Shown here piece by piece: positions 16,972 to 25,529 of a DNA stretch of 40,927 bases. The stretch is from Bacteroidaceae bacterium (GTDB lineage: Bacteria > Bacteroidota > Bacteroidia > Bacteroidales > Bacteroidaceae). Within the stretch, counting starts at the first letter, position 1. The number at the start of each line of letters is the position of its first letter. A program made the position numbers and the translations under genes. The stretch lies in NCBI GenBank assembly GCA_017965425.1, contig JAGCPY010000008.1:1-40927 (forward strand), read 5' to 3'. The notes under the pieces were generated by a model that saw nothing but the letters and a program-made list of their open reading frames with translations, made no database searches and was not told the DNA's origin.

Positions 16972-18027
16972 TTATTCTTTTGAGAACTGCTGAATGCGCT
17001 GTTCGTCGCTCTGGCGGCAGATAAGCAGCATATTATCTTTCTCTACAACAATATAACCTTCAAGCCCCTGAATGATGACACGACGCTCCTCGGTTGTATG
17101 AACCATGCAATCGCGGCAGTCATAAAGGCTAATCTGCGAACCGATGCAGGCATTACCGTGAGCATCTTTTGGCGTATTGTCGTGAAGCGAACCCCATGTG
17201 CCGAGATCGCTCCATCCGAAATCTGCAGGGAAGACAAAGATTTCCTCTGCCTTTTCCATGACAGCATAGTCGATGCTGATGCTTTCACATTTGGGGAACT
17301 GTTCATCGATGGCCGCCTGTTCCTGTGCTGTGCCATATACGGGAAGCAGGTCCTCGAAGATACGCGAAATCTGCGGAGCATAGATGCGCAGGGCGTTGAC
17401 AATGGTTGACACGCGGAAGATGAAAAGGCCGCTGTTCCAGAAGAAATTGTTTCGACGGATGTAGCGTTCTGCCGTCTCGCGGTCGGGCTTTTCCTTGAAG
17501 GAATCAACGCGGAAGATCTCGCGGTTGCGGGCACTGGCCACACTCAAGTCGGCCTGAATATATCCGTAGCCGGTCTCGGGACGAGTGGGCTTCATGCCAA
17601 GGGTGACAATGCTGTCGGTCTCTGCCGTAAAGCGCAGGGCAGAACTGACGACCCGACGGAACTCCTCCGGCTTGAGGACGATATGGTCGGACGGGGTCAC
17701 GACGATGTTTGCCTTCGGATCCTCTGCCTTGATGCGCCAACTGACATAAGCGATGCACGGGGCCGTGTTGCGCCTGCAAGGTTCCAGCAAGACGTGTGAG
17801 ACAGGAACATCGGGCAACTGTTCGCATACCTGTTGGGCGTAATTGGCATTGGTGACAACCCAGACATTCTCGGGCGGGCAAATGTCGCCGAAGCGGTCAA
17901 GCGTCAATTGAAGCAACGTCCGTCCACAACCCAAAACGTCAATGAACTGCTTGGGACGCTCGACGGTGCTCATTGGCCAGAAACGGCTGCCGATGCCACC
18001 TGCCATGATGACTAAATGCGTACTCAT
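16972..18027 (-). CDS. manC: Mannose-1-phosphate guanylyltransferase
   Basis: A 351-residue nucleotidyltransferase making GDP-mannose from GTP and mannose 1-phosphate. It has the N-terminal activation motif AGGIGSRFWPMS followed by RPKQF, then LEPCRRNTAP, VTPSDHIV, the ETGYGYIQ segment, FKEKPD and FFWNSGLFIF, and DYAVMEKA. Length fits the monofunctional enzyme; the phosphomannose isomerase domain of the longer bifunctional type (about 470 residues) is absent. It lies 31 bases downstream of an M6 peptidase gene on the same strand and may be read from the same transcript. GDP-mannose feeds mannose, fucose and rhamnose-type sugars in surface glycans. The 3' end abuts the dyad repeat cluster. Confidence 0.93.
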   Translation of the reverse strand: MSTHLVIMAGGIGSRFWPMSTVERPKQFIDVLGCGRTLLQLTLDRFGDICPPENVWVVTNANYAQQVCEQLPDVPVSHVLLEPCRRNTAPCIAYVSWRIKAEDPKANIVVTPSDHIVLKPEEFRRVVSSALRFTAETDSIVTLGMKPTRPETGYGYIQADLSVASARNREIFRVDSFKEKPDRETAERYIRRNNFFWNSGLFIFRVSTIVNALRIYAPQISRIFEDLLPVYGTAQEQAAIDEQFPKCESISIDYAVMEKAEEIFVFPADFGWSDLGTWGSLHDNTPKDAHGNACIGSQISLYDCRDCMVHTTEERRVIIQGLEGYIVVEKDNMLLICRQSDEQRIQQFSKE

Positions 18028-18058
18028 TGTTGAAAGATTTAGGGCGTTAAAGTATCAC

Positions 18059-20698
18059 TTACTGAATCAGCGTCTTCTTGCCGCCGACAATGTAGATGCC
18101 GGACTTCAGGCTTGAACGGCGAGTCGGCAGGTCAGACAACCGGCGTCCACTGAGGTCATAGACGACGGGAGACTGCTTCGAGGCATTCGCAAACTCAAAG
18201 ATTCCCGTGCCATCGTCTGGCAAAGTGACCTTGACAGCCTTGCTCCATTCAGATGTATTGCCATTGGCATCGACGGCCTGCACCTGGCAGAGATAGGTCA
18301 TACCCGGCATGAGCTCCGTGAAAGTATAAGTGGTGGCTGTGATACCTGAAAGGAACGTTCCTTCTGCTTCTGCACGACGCATAACCATTGCCTTTTTGAG
18401 CGGTGCCACTTGCTTTGCACGGCTGACACGACGAGGCGACCACCAGTAGTCGTCATCATCTTCATCATCCCATCCGTTCTCATCTTCATCATCTAAAAGT
18501 GACGCGATATCTTCTTCCGAGAAGTTTCCGTCGAAACCTAAGAAGGTGTCAATCCAGATACGTTTAGTGGGACGGATGCTGATGGCATAGGTCGAAGGAA
18601 CATTGGAGAAATGCAACACGTCTAAATCTGGATAGATGAAGTAGTAGCCATCGTCGGTGATTTGTCCTGCGGTAATCGTCTGCTTCTGCAGCTCATTACC
18701 CGCTTCATCCAAAAGAACGACATCCACGCTGCTGTTATCGTACTTATAAACGTCCTGATCCAACAGCGTTTTGTAATTGAACCAGTCGAGAAGGCCCAAA
18801 CATAAAGTAAGCTCACCCGACTCGCCTTGCAACAAGGGGGTTGTCAACTGACCAGCAGCCTTGGAAGAACCTAACTTGGCACCGCACAAACCTTCATAAA
18901 CTTTGGAACCAGTCCAACCTTCATCATAGGTATAATCGTCCAGATTGTCGGAAATATCTTTTGAACCATCAGCTGTTTCGTCTTGGTCAACAAAGAAACT
19001 CTCAAAGTCTTCATATATAATGATTGACTCCATTATCTCAGACGGGTCTGCACCTCCTTCACCTTCTGTCAGCATCACGTTATAGCTTTCAGCTCCTTCC
19101 ACAGCACCCCAGCTGATGGTGAAACCATCGGCGGTGATGTCGGTTGGTGCATCCAATTCAGGAACAGCCAGAGGCGTGAGGACATCTGTCGAGAAGTCGA
19201 AGCTGATGACACCATCTGCTTCAACAATATTGGTAATGGGCTTGTGCATCAACTTCTGTCCGTCGGTATTGGCGCGATAGAGCGTGGCGGCTGGTTTGGA
19301 GTCATCGGTGAGCGCGGTATTCTTCTTTCGGCCAGGCCAGAGGTCTCCTTCCAAATCGGCCGCAGAATCGTAGGAAAGCTTATTATCAGCGGGAATAATG
19401 GTCATACGCTGACGGTTGGAAGTATTATTGATGGTATTGTTATTCCAGGCATTTGCGTCGTAGTCAACATGTGTAATCATCATCCCGTGGCCAAAAGCCT
19501 CTTTGTCCCAACCCGTCAGCTGGTGGTTGGCCAAGAGATAGTACTCGTTCCTGTTGGCATTGTTATAAATTATATACGCTTCGGGATTGTCTTCGATATT
19601 CTTCAAGGCGCAGACGTGACAGGCTTCGTTAAGTTCTACAGGTTCAAGCCAACCGCAGAACCAACGTTCATAAGCGGTATATCCAGCCGGAACAAAGCCA
19701 TCACCACCATAGCATCCTGAATCCATAACGCTCCAGAAACACATACCGAAATTCTCCTGCTCATTGGTGTCATAGAAGTCGGGCAGGCCAAGACAATGAC
19801 TATATTCATGACACATCGTGCCGATGCCGTCAAGAGTTGTGCCGCTTGTGCCATAGAGTTCAGAGCCGCAGGCGTATGTGTCAATTCTTACGCCATCAAG
19901 GGTGAGCGGTGCTCCAGTACTCTCGGTGAGATTCCATTGATGGGGCCAGACAGTGTTTTCGCCTGCCTTGTCCCCTTCTGGGAAGGATGCCTCGCCATAA
20001 CCTGCGTAGGTGATATAGATGTTCTCCACCTCGCCGTCACCATCCCAGTCATAGTCGGCAAAGTTCACCTGACTATCTACCAGCTTGCAGGCCTCTACGA
20101 CCATCTGTTCAGGAGCTTTATCGTTGCCGTTCTTGTCATTGCCACCGTAATAGCTCATCTTCTGTGATACGGTAACTGGCCCCACAATATCAAAATTGAT
20201 ATCGAAATGCCCATAGCTCTGTGCCCGGAAGTACTCGCGGACACTTCCATAGTTCTTTCCGTAAGGATTGTTCAACCCGTTGAGCATCTGGTCGAAAACA
20301 GATTGCGAATTATCGCCGTTCACCATCTTCTTATCAGTGAAGTTGACGAGGATAAGAAGTCCCTTCTTTGTATTCGTAACTTCTCCAGCACGGCGCGGTG
20401 CCAGATGACGGCGTGTGCGTTCGGCCAGCTTCTGACGGTGCTTGTTGCGTTTGGTCAGAGCCTCTGCCCATAGAGCATGGACATCGCGCGTATCTACGCT
20501 CCATGTGCCATCTTCGTTCTTGCAGACAGGCACGCCATCCAAGGTTGTATGGAAGTGGAAAGTCTCGTCGCCACGAAGCTGGATAACCTTTTCAGTACCA
20601 TCGCTCATGCGAACCGTTGTTGTAACACGTCGGGCAGGCACAGCCATCATCTGGGTTGCAAGACCTATACAAAAGAGAAATGTAAAAAGCTTTTTCAT
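18059..20698 (-). CDS. Secreted M6-family metallopeptidase with split FN3 domain and C-terminal sorting-type tail
   Basis: An 879-residue exported protein with a signal peptide (MKKLFTFLFCIGLATQMMA). The M6 catalytic domain has the zinc motif HEYSHCLGLPDFYD around residues 296-309 and a downstream MDSGCYGG, typical of the immune-inhibitor-A-like group. A fibronectin type III domain appears to start at about 515 (DGFTISWGAVEGAESYNV) and to finish only at about 790-830 (YTFTELMPGMTYLCQVQAVD). The intervening 230 residues look like a nested beta-sandwich (IIYEDFESF, GAKLGSSKAAGQLTTPLL) with a strongly acidic run DDEDENGWDDEDDDD. The tail YDLSGRRL...SGIYIVGGKKTLIQ resembles short type IX secretion C-terminal signals. 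It likely degrades extracellular protein; the substrate is unknown. Confidence 0.87.
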   Translation of the reverse strand: MKKLFTFLFCIGLATQMMAVPARRVTTTVRMSDGTEKVIQLRGDETFHFHTTLDGVPVCKNEDGTWSVDTRDVHALWAEALTKRNKHRQKLAERTRRHLAPRRAGEVTNTKKGLLILVNFTDKKMVNGDNSQSVFDQMLNGLNNPYGKNYGSVREYFRAQSYGHFDINFDIVGPVTVSQKMSYYGGNDKNGNDKAPEQMVVEACKLVDSQVNFADYDWDGDGEVENIYITYAGYGEASFPEGDKAGENTVWPHQWNLTESTGAPLTLDGVRIDTYACGSELYGTSGTTLDGIGTMCHEYSHCLGLPDFYDTNEQENFGMCFWSVMDSGCYGGDGFVPAGYTAYERWFCGWLEPVELNEACHVCALKNIEDNPEAYIIYNNANRNEYYLLANHQLTGWDKEAFGHGMMITHVDYDANAWNNNTINNTSNRQRMTIIPADNKLSYDSAADLEGDLWPGRKKNTALTDDSKPAATLYRANTDGQKLMHKPITNIVEADGVISFDFSTDVLTPLAVPELDAPTDITADGFTISWGAVEGAESYNVMLTEGEGGADPSEIMESIIIYEDFESFFVDQDETADGSKDISDNLDDYTYDEGWTGSKVYEGLCGAKLGSSKAAGQLTTPLLQGESGELTLCLGLLDWFNYKTLLDQDVYKYDNSSVDVVLLDEAGNELQKQTITAGQITDDGYYFIYPDLDVLHFSNVPSTYAISIRPTKRIWIDTFLGFDGNFSEEDIASLLDDEDENGWDDEDDDDYWWSPRRVSRAKQVAPLKKAMVMRRAEAEGTFLSGITATTYTFTELMPGMTYLCQVQAVDANGNTSEWSKAVKVTLPDDGTGIFEFANASKQSPVVYDLSGRRLSDLPTRRSSLKSGIYIVGGKKTLIQ

Positions 20699-20714
20699 GC
20701 TAATAAAGCGTTTA

Positions 20715-20730
20715 AGTAGTAGTAGTAGTA
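20715..20730. repeat. AGT trinucleotide microsatellite between the M6 genes
   Basis: Five tandem AGT copies in the 49-base gap between the two M6 peptidase genes, 16 bases upstream of the ATG at 20698 on the minus strand. Changes in copy number would alter the spacing of the untranslated leader, not a reading frame. Confidence 0.9.
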
Positions 20731-20747
20731 TTGTTTAGTTCAAATTA

Positions 20748-22577
20748 TCAAGGAATCAACAGCTTACGACCGCCATAGATATAAAGGCCTGGCTTTAGCA
20801 TCTCACGGGAAGCCTTCTTCGTTCTATCCTGACGGGCAACGCGTCTGCCACTAAGGTCATAGACATTTTCATCTTCACGTAAAACAGCGGATTGCTGATC
20901 CTGAAGCTGCGCAAGGCCAACGGTGACAGGATTTTCCAGATAGCTGAGAGTGACCGTTCCATCCTCCTGTTGACGGATATTGAAGATGTCTTTATGCATA
21001 AAGCCGGAAGCCGAGTAAACAGTAGCGGCTGGCACGGAATGAACAGTCAGCGAATCGTTGCAGACAAGAGTGTCGCCTGAGGCTGCATCTACCTTGACGA
21101 AAGGATAGAGATTTCCGCTCCAAGTCTCACGAAGATGTGCACCGTCCCGCGTATCGGGATTTGAAGTTCCGAAGTACATGTTGTTGGCCGCGATGATGGT
21201 CATTCGTTGATGATTTTTATTCGTATTGACTGAATTGCCATTCCAAATGCTTTGAGAGAAATCGACATGAGTCACTTGCATTCCTCGGCCCAAACGACCA
21301 AGGACAGAATCCCATCCTTCGGGCTGTCTATTCTCGATGATATAGTATTCGTCGGCATTTTCCTCATTGATAATTTTGTAGCCTTTGCCGCCAAGTTCTG
21401 TGGGCAGCAAAGTCAACGTCCCCTTTTGATCCAAGACTTCCAACTTACGCCAGCCCATAAAATCGCGTTCATAAGTTGTATAGGAAACAGGGGTGTAGCC
21501 ATTGTTGGCATAACAGCCGTAATCCATCAACGACCATACATCCATGCCGAAGCCCGTTCCCTTGGTATCATAGAAATCGGGCAATCCGAGCGCATGTCCT
21601 AATTCGTGGCACATGATGCCAATGCCATCAGGGGTTGAATAATCGATGGTATCTATGCGAATGGAGTCCTGACCGTTAGCAGCAGGAATGTCGAGCGTAT
21701 CGCGTTCATAACGGCGAGCTTTACGCATCTCGTTACAGCAGGCGCTGGTAGAGAACTGAATATTATTGATGGTGACACTGCCTTGACTTTCTTTCGGCCA
21801 AATGGTGGAAGCGTCACCTCCGTTTGCCTCTCCACGCCCCGCAAAGATGAAGAAAATCATATCCACCTGCGGTTTGGTCTCAGTGCTCTTCCCACGATTA
21901 TCAAATCGTCTCCAATCAATATCATATTGAGCCGTGACTTTTTTGATGGCATCATTGCGGAACTGGCCGTAGCGAGTGTCCTTGTTGTCGCCACTGTTAG
22001 TGCCATAATACTCTTCAGGCTGATCGAGCGTAACAGGACCTAAGATGACAAATTCCGGAAGAAAGAGACTGTCACTCTGTTGAGCAAAATAATCACGTAT
22101 TGAGCCGTAACTACCATGCCCCTTATAAAGCTGACCGTCACGTGTTCCATTGCAATAAAGATCATAATAATTCCTCAGTCCCTCATCCGTATCAGCAACG
22201 GAGAAAACCGAATCCGCAAAATTCACCAGTACAACAGGAACTTTTGGAGAACCGATGGAGGGCAGAGGAGCCGAAGTTTGAGAACCGATGCGACGGGGAG
22301 CGAGTCTGGCGGAACCATCCTCTTCTTCCTCCGCACGAGCACGTTCGTCCACAAATCTGCGGCTGGTCTTGATGAAACGCTTAGAATCTGACAAAGAAGG
22401 AATGACCACGAAGCCATCGTCGCTTAGGAAACAACTGAAATACTCGTCACCCACAAGGGTTACGGTAATCTGCGATCCGTCAGTCAGAAGCACTTGTTGA
22501 CGAAGACGCTGAGAAGGAACGGCGAGGATGGCTGTGCAAAAAACGGCACTCAGAAAAAGAAATGACAATCGCTTCAT
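20748..22577 (-). CDS. Secreted M6-family metallopeptidase with C-terminal sorting-type tail
   Basis: A protein of about 609 residues with a signal peptide (MKRLSFLFLSAVFCTAILA). The catalytic domain carries CHELGHALGLPDFYD around 320-335, with the glutamate and third ligand in the M6 pattern, then SLMDYGCYANNG. The C terminus YDLSGRRV...KPGLYIYGGRKLLIP matches that of the downstream M6 protein, implying the same secretion route. It is shorter than its neighbour because it lacks the FN3/nested region. Start candidates are the ATGs at 22577 and 22583; a TTG at 22592 is less likely. A TATATTTG box at 22603-22610 (minus) lies just upstream. The two paralogues are probably co-transcribed, with manC downstream. 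Confidence 0.87.
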   Translation of the reverse strand: MKRLSFLFLSAVFCTAILAVPSQRLRQQVLLTDGSQITVTLVGDEYFSCFLSDDGFVVIPSLSDSKRFIKTSRRFVDERARAEEEEDGSARLAPRRIGSQTSAPLPSIGSPKVPVVLVNFADSVFSVADTDEGLRNYYDLYCNGTRDGQLYKGHGSYGSIRDYFAQQSDSLFLPEFVILGPVTLDQPEEYYGTNSGDNKDTRYGQFRNDAIKKVTAQYDIDWRRFDNRGKSTETKPQVDMIFFIFAGRGEANGGDASTIWPKESQGSVTINNIQFSTSACCNEMRKARRYERDTLDIPAANGQDSIRIDTIDYSTPDGIGIMCHELGHALGLPDFYDTKGTGFGMDVWSLMDYGCYANNGYTPVSYTTYERDFMGWRKLEVLDQKGTLTLLPTELGGKGYKIINEENADEYYIIENRQPEGWDSVLGRLGRGMQVTHVDFSQSIWNGNSVNTNKNHQRMTIIAANNMYFGTSNPDTRDGAHLRETWSGNLYPFVKVDAASGDTLVCNDSLTVHSVPAATVYSASGFMHKDIFNIRQQEDGTVTLSYLENPVTVGLAQLQDQQSAVLREDENVYDLSGRRVARQDRTKKASREMLKPGLYIYGGRKLLIP

Positions 22578-22602
22578 AAACATGATTTTCAATGTGTATC
22601 TT

Positions 22603-22610
22603 CAAATATA
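22603..22610 (-). promoter_or_regulatory. Promoter -7 box for the M6 peptidase genes
   Basis: TATATTTG on the minus strand matches TAnnTTTG and lies about 25 bases before the first M6 gene. A TTTG occurs upstream, but at 15 bases, shorter than the usual 19-21, so support is partial. Confidence 0.5.
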
Positions 22611-22714
22611 ATACCTAAAAGCGTGCAAATTTAGAGAATTTCTGCCTACATAACAAAGAAATCATATAAAAAAACACGATTCGCCATTCTTGCCACCCCT
22701 TTTCTTTAGAAAAG

Positions 22715-22746
22715 TTTGCAGGTTTACGCTAAAATAGATAGTTTTG
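22715..22746 (+). promoter_or_regulatory. Promoter of ispE
   Basis: TTTG (22715-22718), a 20-base spacer and TAGTTTTG (22739-22746) match the Bacteroidetes -33/-7 promoter exactly. A start site near 22753 would give a leader of about 30 bases. Confidence 0.75.
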
Positions 22747-22782
22747 GGCCGAATTTGAACATATAACGAACGCTTAAGAGCC

Positions 22783-23592
22783 ATGATTGTCTATCCGAAC
22801 GCTAAAATCAATTTAGGTCTTAACATCATCGCACGTCGCCCTGATGGTTACCACGATATCGAAACCATCTTCTACCCGATCCCATTGCAAGATGCATTGG
22901 AAGTGGAAGAGGCTCCTCGCCTGAGCTTTCGCCTGGCTGGCACACAGCTTGATTGTTCTGCCGGTGACAATCTGGTGATTCGTGTATTACAAATGTTGGA
23001 AGCCGACTTCACGATTCCCGAGTTGGATATTTTCCTGTACAAACACATCCCCTCAGGTGCTGGTCTTGGTGGGGGCAGCAGCGACGCGGCTTTTATGATG
23101 CGTTTGCTCAACGATAAATTCAAGTTAGGCCTAACAGACGAACAGATGGAAGAACGGCTTTCTACACTTGGAGCTGATTGCCCGTTCTTCGTTCGCAATC
23201 GCCCTGTCTTCGCCACTGGTATCGGCAACGAATTCAGCCCCATCGAACTGGATCTCAGTGGATGGACGTTGCTTTTGGTGAAGCCAGACATTCATGTTTC
23301 GACACGCGATGCATACGCTTCCGTTCAACCGTCGAAACCAGCTCTCTCACTGAAAGAGATTGTCCGTCGTCCGATAGAAGAATGGAAGGAGTTGATGGTC
23401 AATGATTTTGAAGTCAGCGTCTTCCCTCGTTATCCTGAAATTGCCGCCATCAAGGACTTATTACTCGACCAAGGAGCTGTTTATGCGGCCATGTCAGGCA
23501 GTGGCTCTGCCGTCTATGGCCTATTCCGCACACCATTAGAACATCCTGACGAAACCTTTGCAGGATGTTTTGTCCGCCAGCGTCAGTTGTAG
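22783..23592 (+). CDS. ispE: 4-diphosphocytidyl-2-C-methyl-D-erythritol kinase IspE
   Basis: A 269-residue GHMP kinase of the methylerythritol phosphate route to isoprenoids. It phosphorylates the 2-hydroxyl of CDP-methylerythritol in the cytoplasm. Residues seen are the catalytic Lys8 in [23 protein letters not shown], the glycine-rich ATP loop [15 protein letters not shown] (89-103), the catalytic Asp132 in LGADCPFF, and the C-terminal [12 protein letters not shown]. Length is about 10 residues short of the enteric enzyme, within the normal range. It has its own promoter, diverges from the M6 genes and converges on the small membrane protein gene, with 34 bases between the two stops and no obvious terminator. 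Confidence 0.95.
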   Translation: MIVYPNAKINLGLNIIARRPDGYHDIETIFYPIPLQDALEVEEAPRLSFRLAGTQLDCSAGDNLVIRVLQMLEADFTIPELDIFLYKHIPSGAGLGGGSSDAAFMMRLLNDKFKLGLTDEQMEERLSTLGADCPFFVRNRPVFATGIGNEFSPIELDLSGWTLLLVKPDIHVSTRDAYASVQPSKPALSLKEIVRRPIEEWKELMVNDFEVSVFPRYPEIAAIKDLLLDQGAVYAAMSGSGSAVYGLFRTPLEHPDETFAGCFVRQRQL

Positions 23593-23626
23593 CCAACCAA
23601 TCTTCTTCGAATAAGCAATTCCGAGG

Positions 23627-23950
23627 TCAATGACCGAGGTCAGACGAGGACATTGTCTGTGCAGTGTCCGGTTCCACCCATTGTTCAATGACAGGCACAA
23701 GCTTTGTGGCAGGTGAACTGTCGGCAAGCCTGGCTTGCGGCAGCATGGCCTGAAGGAAGAAACCGAGAACCATGAGGGCAGCAACTGAAAGGATGTTGGA
23801 GATGACGGGAGCAAGGCGGAGACGACGTTGCTGGCGGCGACGCTGTTCCCAGGATTGCATGAGGCTACGTAGCTGAGCCTGCTTGGTCAGTTCATTGGCA
23901 ATCAGTTCATCAAGGGCATCAGGATGCGAGTTGGTAAATTCCTGTTTCAT
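23627..23950 (-). CDS. Small single-pass membrane protein, candidate anti-sigma factor
   Basis: A 107-residue protein. Residues 1-47 are charged and Arg/Gln-rich (LMQSWEQRRRQQRRLRL) and likely cytoplasmic. A single hydrophobic helix lies at about 50-69 (ISNILSVAALMVLGFFLQAM), and about 38 residues would follow on the periplasmic side. It begins 13 bases after the stop of an ECF sigma gene, the usual place for an anti-sigma factor. I do not see a zinc-binding anti-sigma motif (HxxxCxxC), and there is no recognised enzyme domain. The function is inferred from gene order and topology only; it may equally be a regulatory partner of another kind. Confidence 0.65.
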   Translation of the reverse strand: MKQEFTNSHPDALDELIANELTKQAQLRSLMQSWEQRRRQQRRLRLAPVISNILSVAALMVLGFFLQAMLPQARLADSSPATKLVPVIEQWVEPDTAQTMSSSDLGH

Positions 23951-23963
23951 GTCTTTTTCCTTT

Positions 23964-24593
23964 TTATATGTGCAATCCCATTTGAATGAACTTACTCTTG
24001 ACCGTTTCGCGCAAGCGTTGCATACATTTGTACTTGCTTGTCTTGAGCCCGACTTTGCTGGAGTTTTCTGGACGAAGCTGGAGAATCTCGTCGAGAGAAC
24101 GTTGTTCGTAGTAGAACATCGTGAGGATTTGGCGGCAACGATCGCTCATGGCAAGCACGGCATCCGATACAATCCGCTCGCGCATTTCTGCCTCATTCTC
24201 CGTCCCGACAGGTTGTGTGTCATAGCGGCCACGGTCGAAGACTTCGATTTCGTCAGTCAGCAAGAGGTCTTGTCCGCGACGCAACTGTTCCCAGTGCTTG
24301 CGCTTGGCTATGGCCATGAGGAAGGTGAAGAGCGAACTGGTCATGGGGCGTGGCTCACCTTCAGTCCACCGACAAACGACTTCGTCAACGACTTCGATGC
24401 GATGCGTCTCGATTTCACGCCAAAGATGAATCAAGGCTTCCTGAAAGATGTCGCCCGCGAGAGCTTCTGACACGAACAAGGCTCCTGCATGCTGCATGAA
24501 GTAAGATCTGCAGTCATGGTAGAACCGTTCGAGACGTTTGGTGTCGTGGGCAGCCACGGCTTCGACCATCTCTCTGTCTGTCCAATTATTCAT
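23964..24593 (-). CDS. ECF-type RNA polymerase sigma factor
   Basis: A 209-residue sigma-70 family protein with the two-domain layout of extracytoplasmic function sigma factors. The region 2 part includes AGDIFQEALIHLWREIE and the following FTFLMAIAKRKHWEQLRR (near 85-105). Region 4 runs from AVLAMSDRCRQILTMFYYEQRSLDEIL to a helix-turn-helix with VGLKTSKYKCMQRLRE. Region 4 is slightly divergent: LRPENSSKVGLKTSK sits where canonical proteins have MGISEGTVKSR. It is downstream of prsW (57-base gap) and upstream of a small membrane protein gene, all on one strand. This suggests a membrane-controlled regulon, but the target promoters are unknown. Confidence 0.87.
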   Translation of the reverse strand: MNNWTDREMVEAVAAHDTKRLERFYHDCRSYFMQHAGALFVSEALAGDIFQEALIHLWREIETHRIEVVDEVVCRWTEGEPRPMTSSLFTFLMAIAKRKHWEQLRRGQDLLLTDEIEVFDRGRYDTQPVGTENEAEMRERIVSDAVLAMSDRCRQILTMFYYEQRSLDEILQLRPENSSKVGLKTSKYKCMQRLRETVKSKFIQMGLHI

Positions 24594-24650
24594 GGGGTTG
24601 CTAACGTGTTGACGCCTTTATATGAAAAGAAAAAGGAAAAAGTGACCCAT

Positions 24651-25376
24651 TCATCCAAAATTTCTGTACTTGTCGGCCTCGATGAGTTCGCCTATATGGC
24701 GTGTACAGAGCTTACGCAACTCATTACAGAAAGCCAACAGGGCGACCGTGAACAAGAGTTGCATCCCAGGCGTAACCTCGGTGGTCATGGCGATGGAATC
24801 ATAGATTCCATGGGCGATAACAGGAGCTGCAATAACGAGCAGTCGGTTACGTTTGCTGTCATGACCGAAGTGGACAAGGCTGTAATAGTAACCCATGAGA
24901 ACAGCAAAGAAGAAATGACCTGGAACAGAAAGCAAACCACGAGCGACAGCGGTCGTGAGCCAAGAGTCACCAGCAGCAAAGAGATACTGAACGTTCTCGA
25001 AAGCGGCGAAACCCAACCCGATACAGACGGCGTAAACGACACCATCGAGGTGTTCGTCAAAAAATGGATTATGACGCAGCAATAACCAAAGGAACAAAAG
25101 CTTGGAGAGTTCCTCGGGTATGGCAGCAACAAAGAAGGAATGCCACGTGGCCTCAATGGCGTTTTCGTAATTGCCGGAAGCAATGCCCAGCAAGAGTATC
25201 GGCATCGAGAATGCCAGTGAGCCAACGGCAGAAAAGATTCCGAAGACAAAACCTTTAATAAGTTGCGAGGCGGGTTCTGGGTTTTTCTTGTCGCGCCAGA
25301 GCACAAAAAGCATCATCACCACAACGGGTAATAAGGCAGCGGCAAGAAGGAGTGTGACAGTTGCGTCCATCATCAT
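24651..25376 (-). CDS. prsW: PrsW-family intramembrane metalloprotease
   Basis: A 241-residue polytopic membrane protein with seven or so hydrophobic helices. The PrsW motifs are in order: PEELSKLLFL (Glu88-Glu89), FAAFENVQYL (Glu127), VPGHFFFAVLMGYY (His154) and IAHGIYDSIAM (His189), the presumed zinc-binding and catalytic residues. In Bacillus subtilis PrsW makes the first cut in anti-sigma RsiW. Here the gene precedes an ECF sigma gene and a single-pass membrane protein on the same strand, which suggests a similar signalling role, though this is inference. Three consecutive Met codons leave the start ambiguous by 6 bases. A TACCTTTG box (minus, 25458-25465) lies about 80 bases upstream. 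Confidence 0.9.
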   Translation of the reverse strand: MMMDATVTLLLAAALLPVVVMMLFVLWRDKKNPEPASQLIKGFVFGIFSAVGSLAFSMPILLLGIASGNYENAIEATWHSFFVAAIPEELSKLLFLWLLLRHNPFFDEHLDGVVYAVCIGLGFAAFENVQYLFAAGDSWLTTAVARGLLSVPGHFFFAVLMGYYYSLVHFGHDSKRNRLLVIAAPVIAHGIYDSIAMTTEVTPGMQLLFTVALLAFCNELRKLCTRHIGELIEADKYRNFG

Positions 25377-25457
25377 TCAACCAAGAATACACAAAATGCG
25401 GTTCAAAGTAAACAAAAAAAGATGAAGTGTGCAAATTTTGTGGCAGAAAGTTGTATG

Positions 25458-25465
25458 CAAAGGTA
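25458..25465 (-). promoter_or_regulatory. Promoter -7 box upstream of prsW
   Basis: TACCTTTG on the minus strand, followed by C, matches the Bacteroidetes -7 box. A T-rich TTTTCTGG lies about 20 bases upstream in place of a clean TTTG. Confidence 0.55.
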
Positions 25466-25491
25466 AAGATTGCATTTTATTTGCCAGAAAA

Positions 25492-25523
25492 TTTGGACGG
25501 GAACGCCGATGGTCTTACCTTTG
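25492..25523 (+). promoter_or_regulatory. Consensus promoter with no downstream ORF
   Basis: TTTG (25492-25495), 20 bases, TACCTTTG (25516-25523). This is a full match to the Bacteroidetes promoter. It points rightward into a region with no plausible rightward gene before 26100, which supports a non-coding transcript. Confidence 0.75.
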
Positions 25524-25529
25524 CGACAT

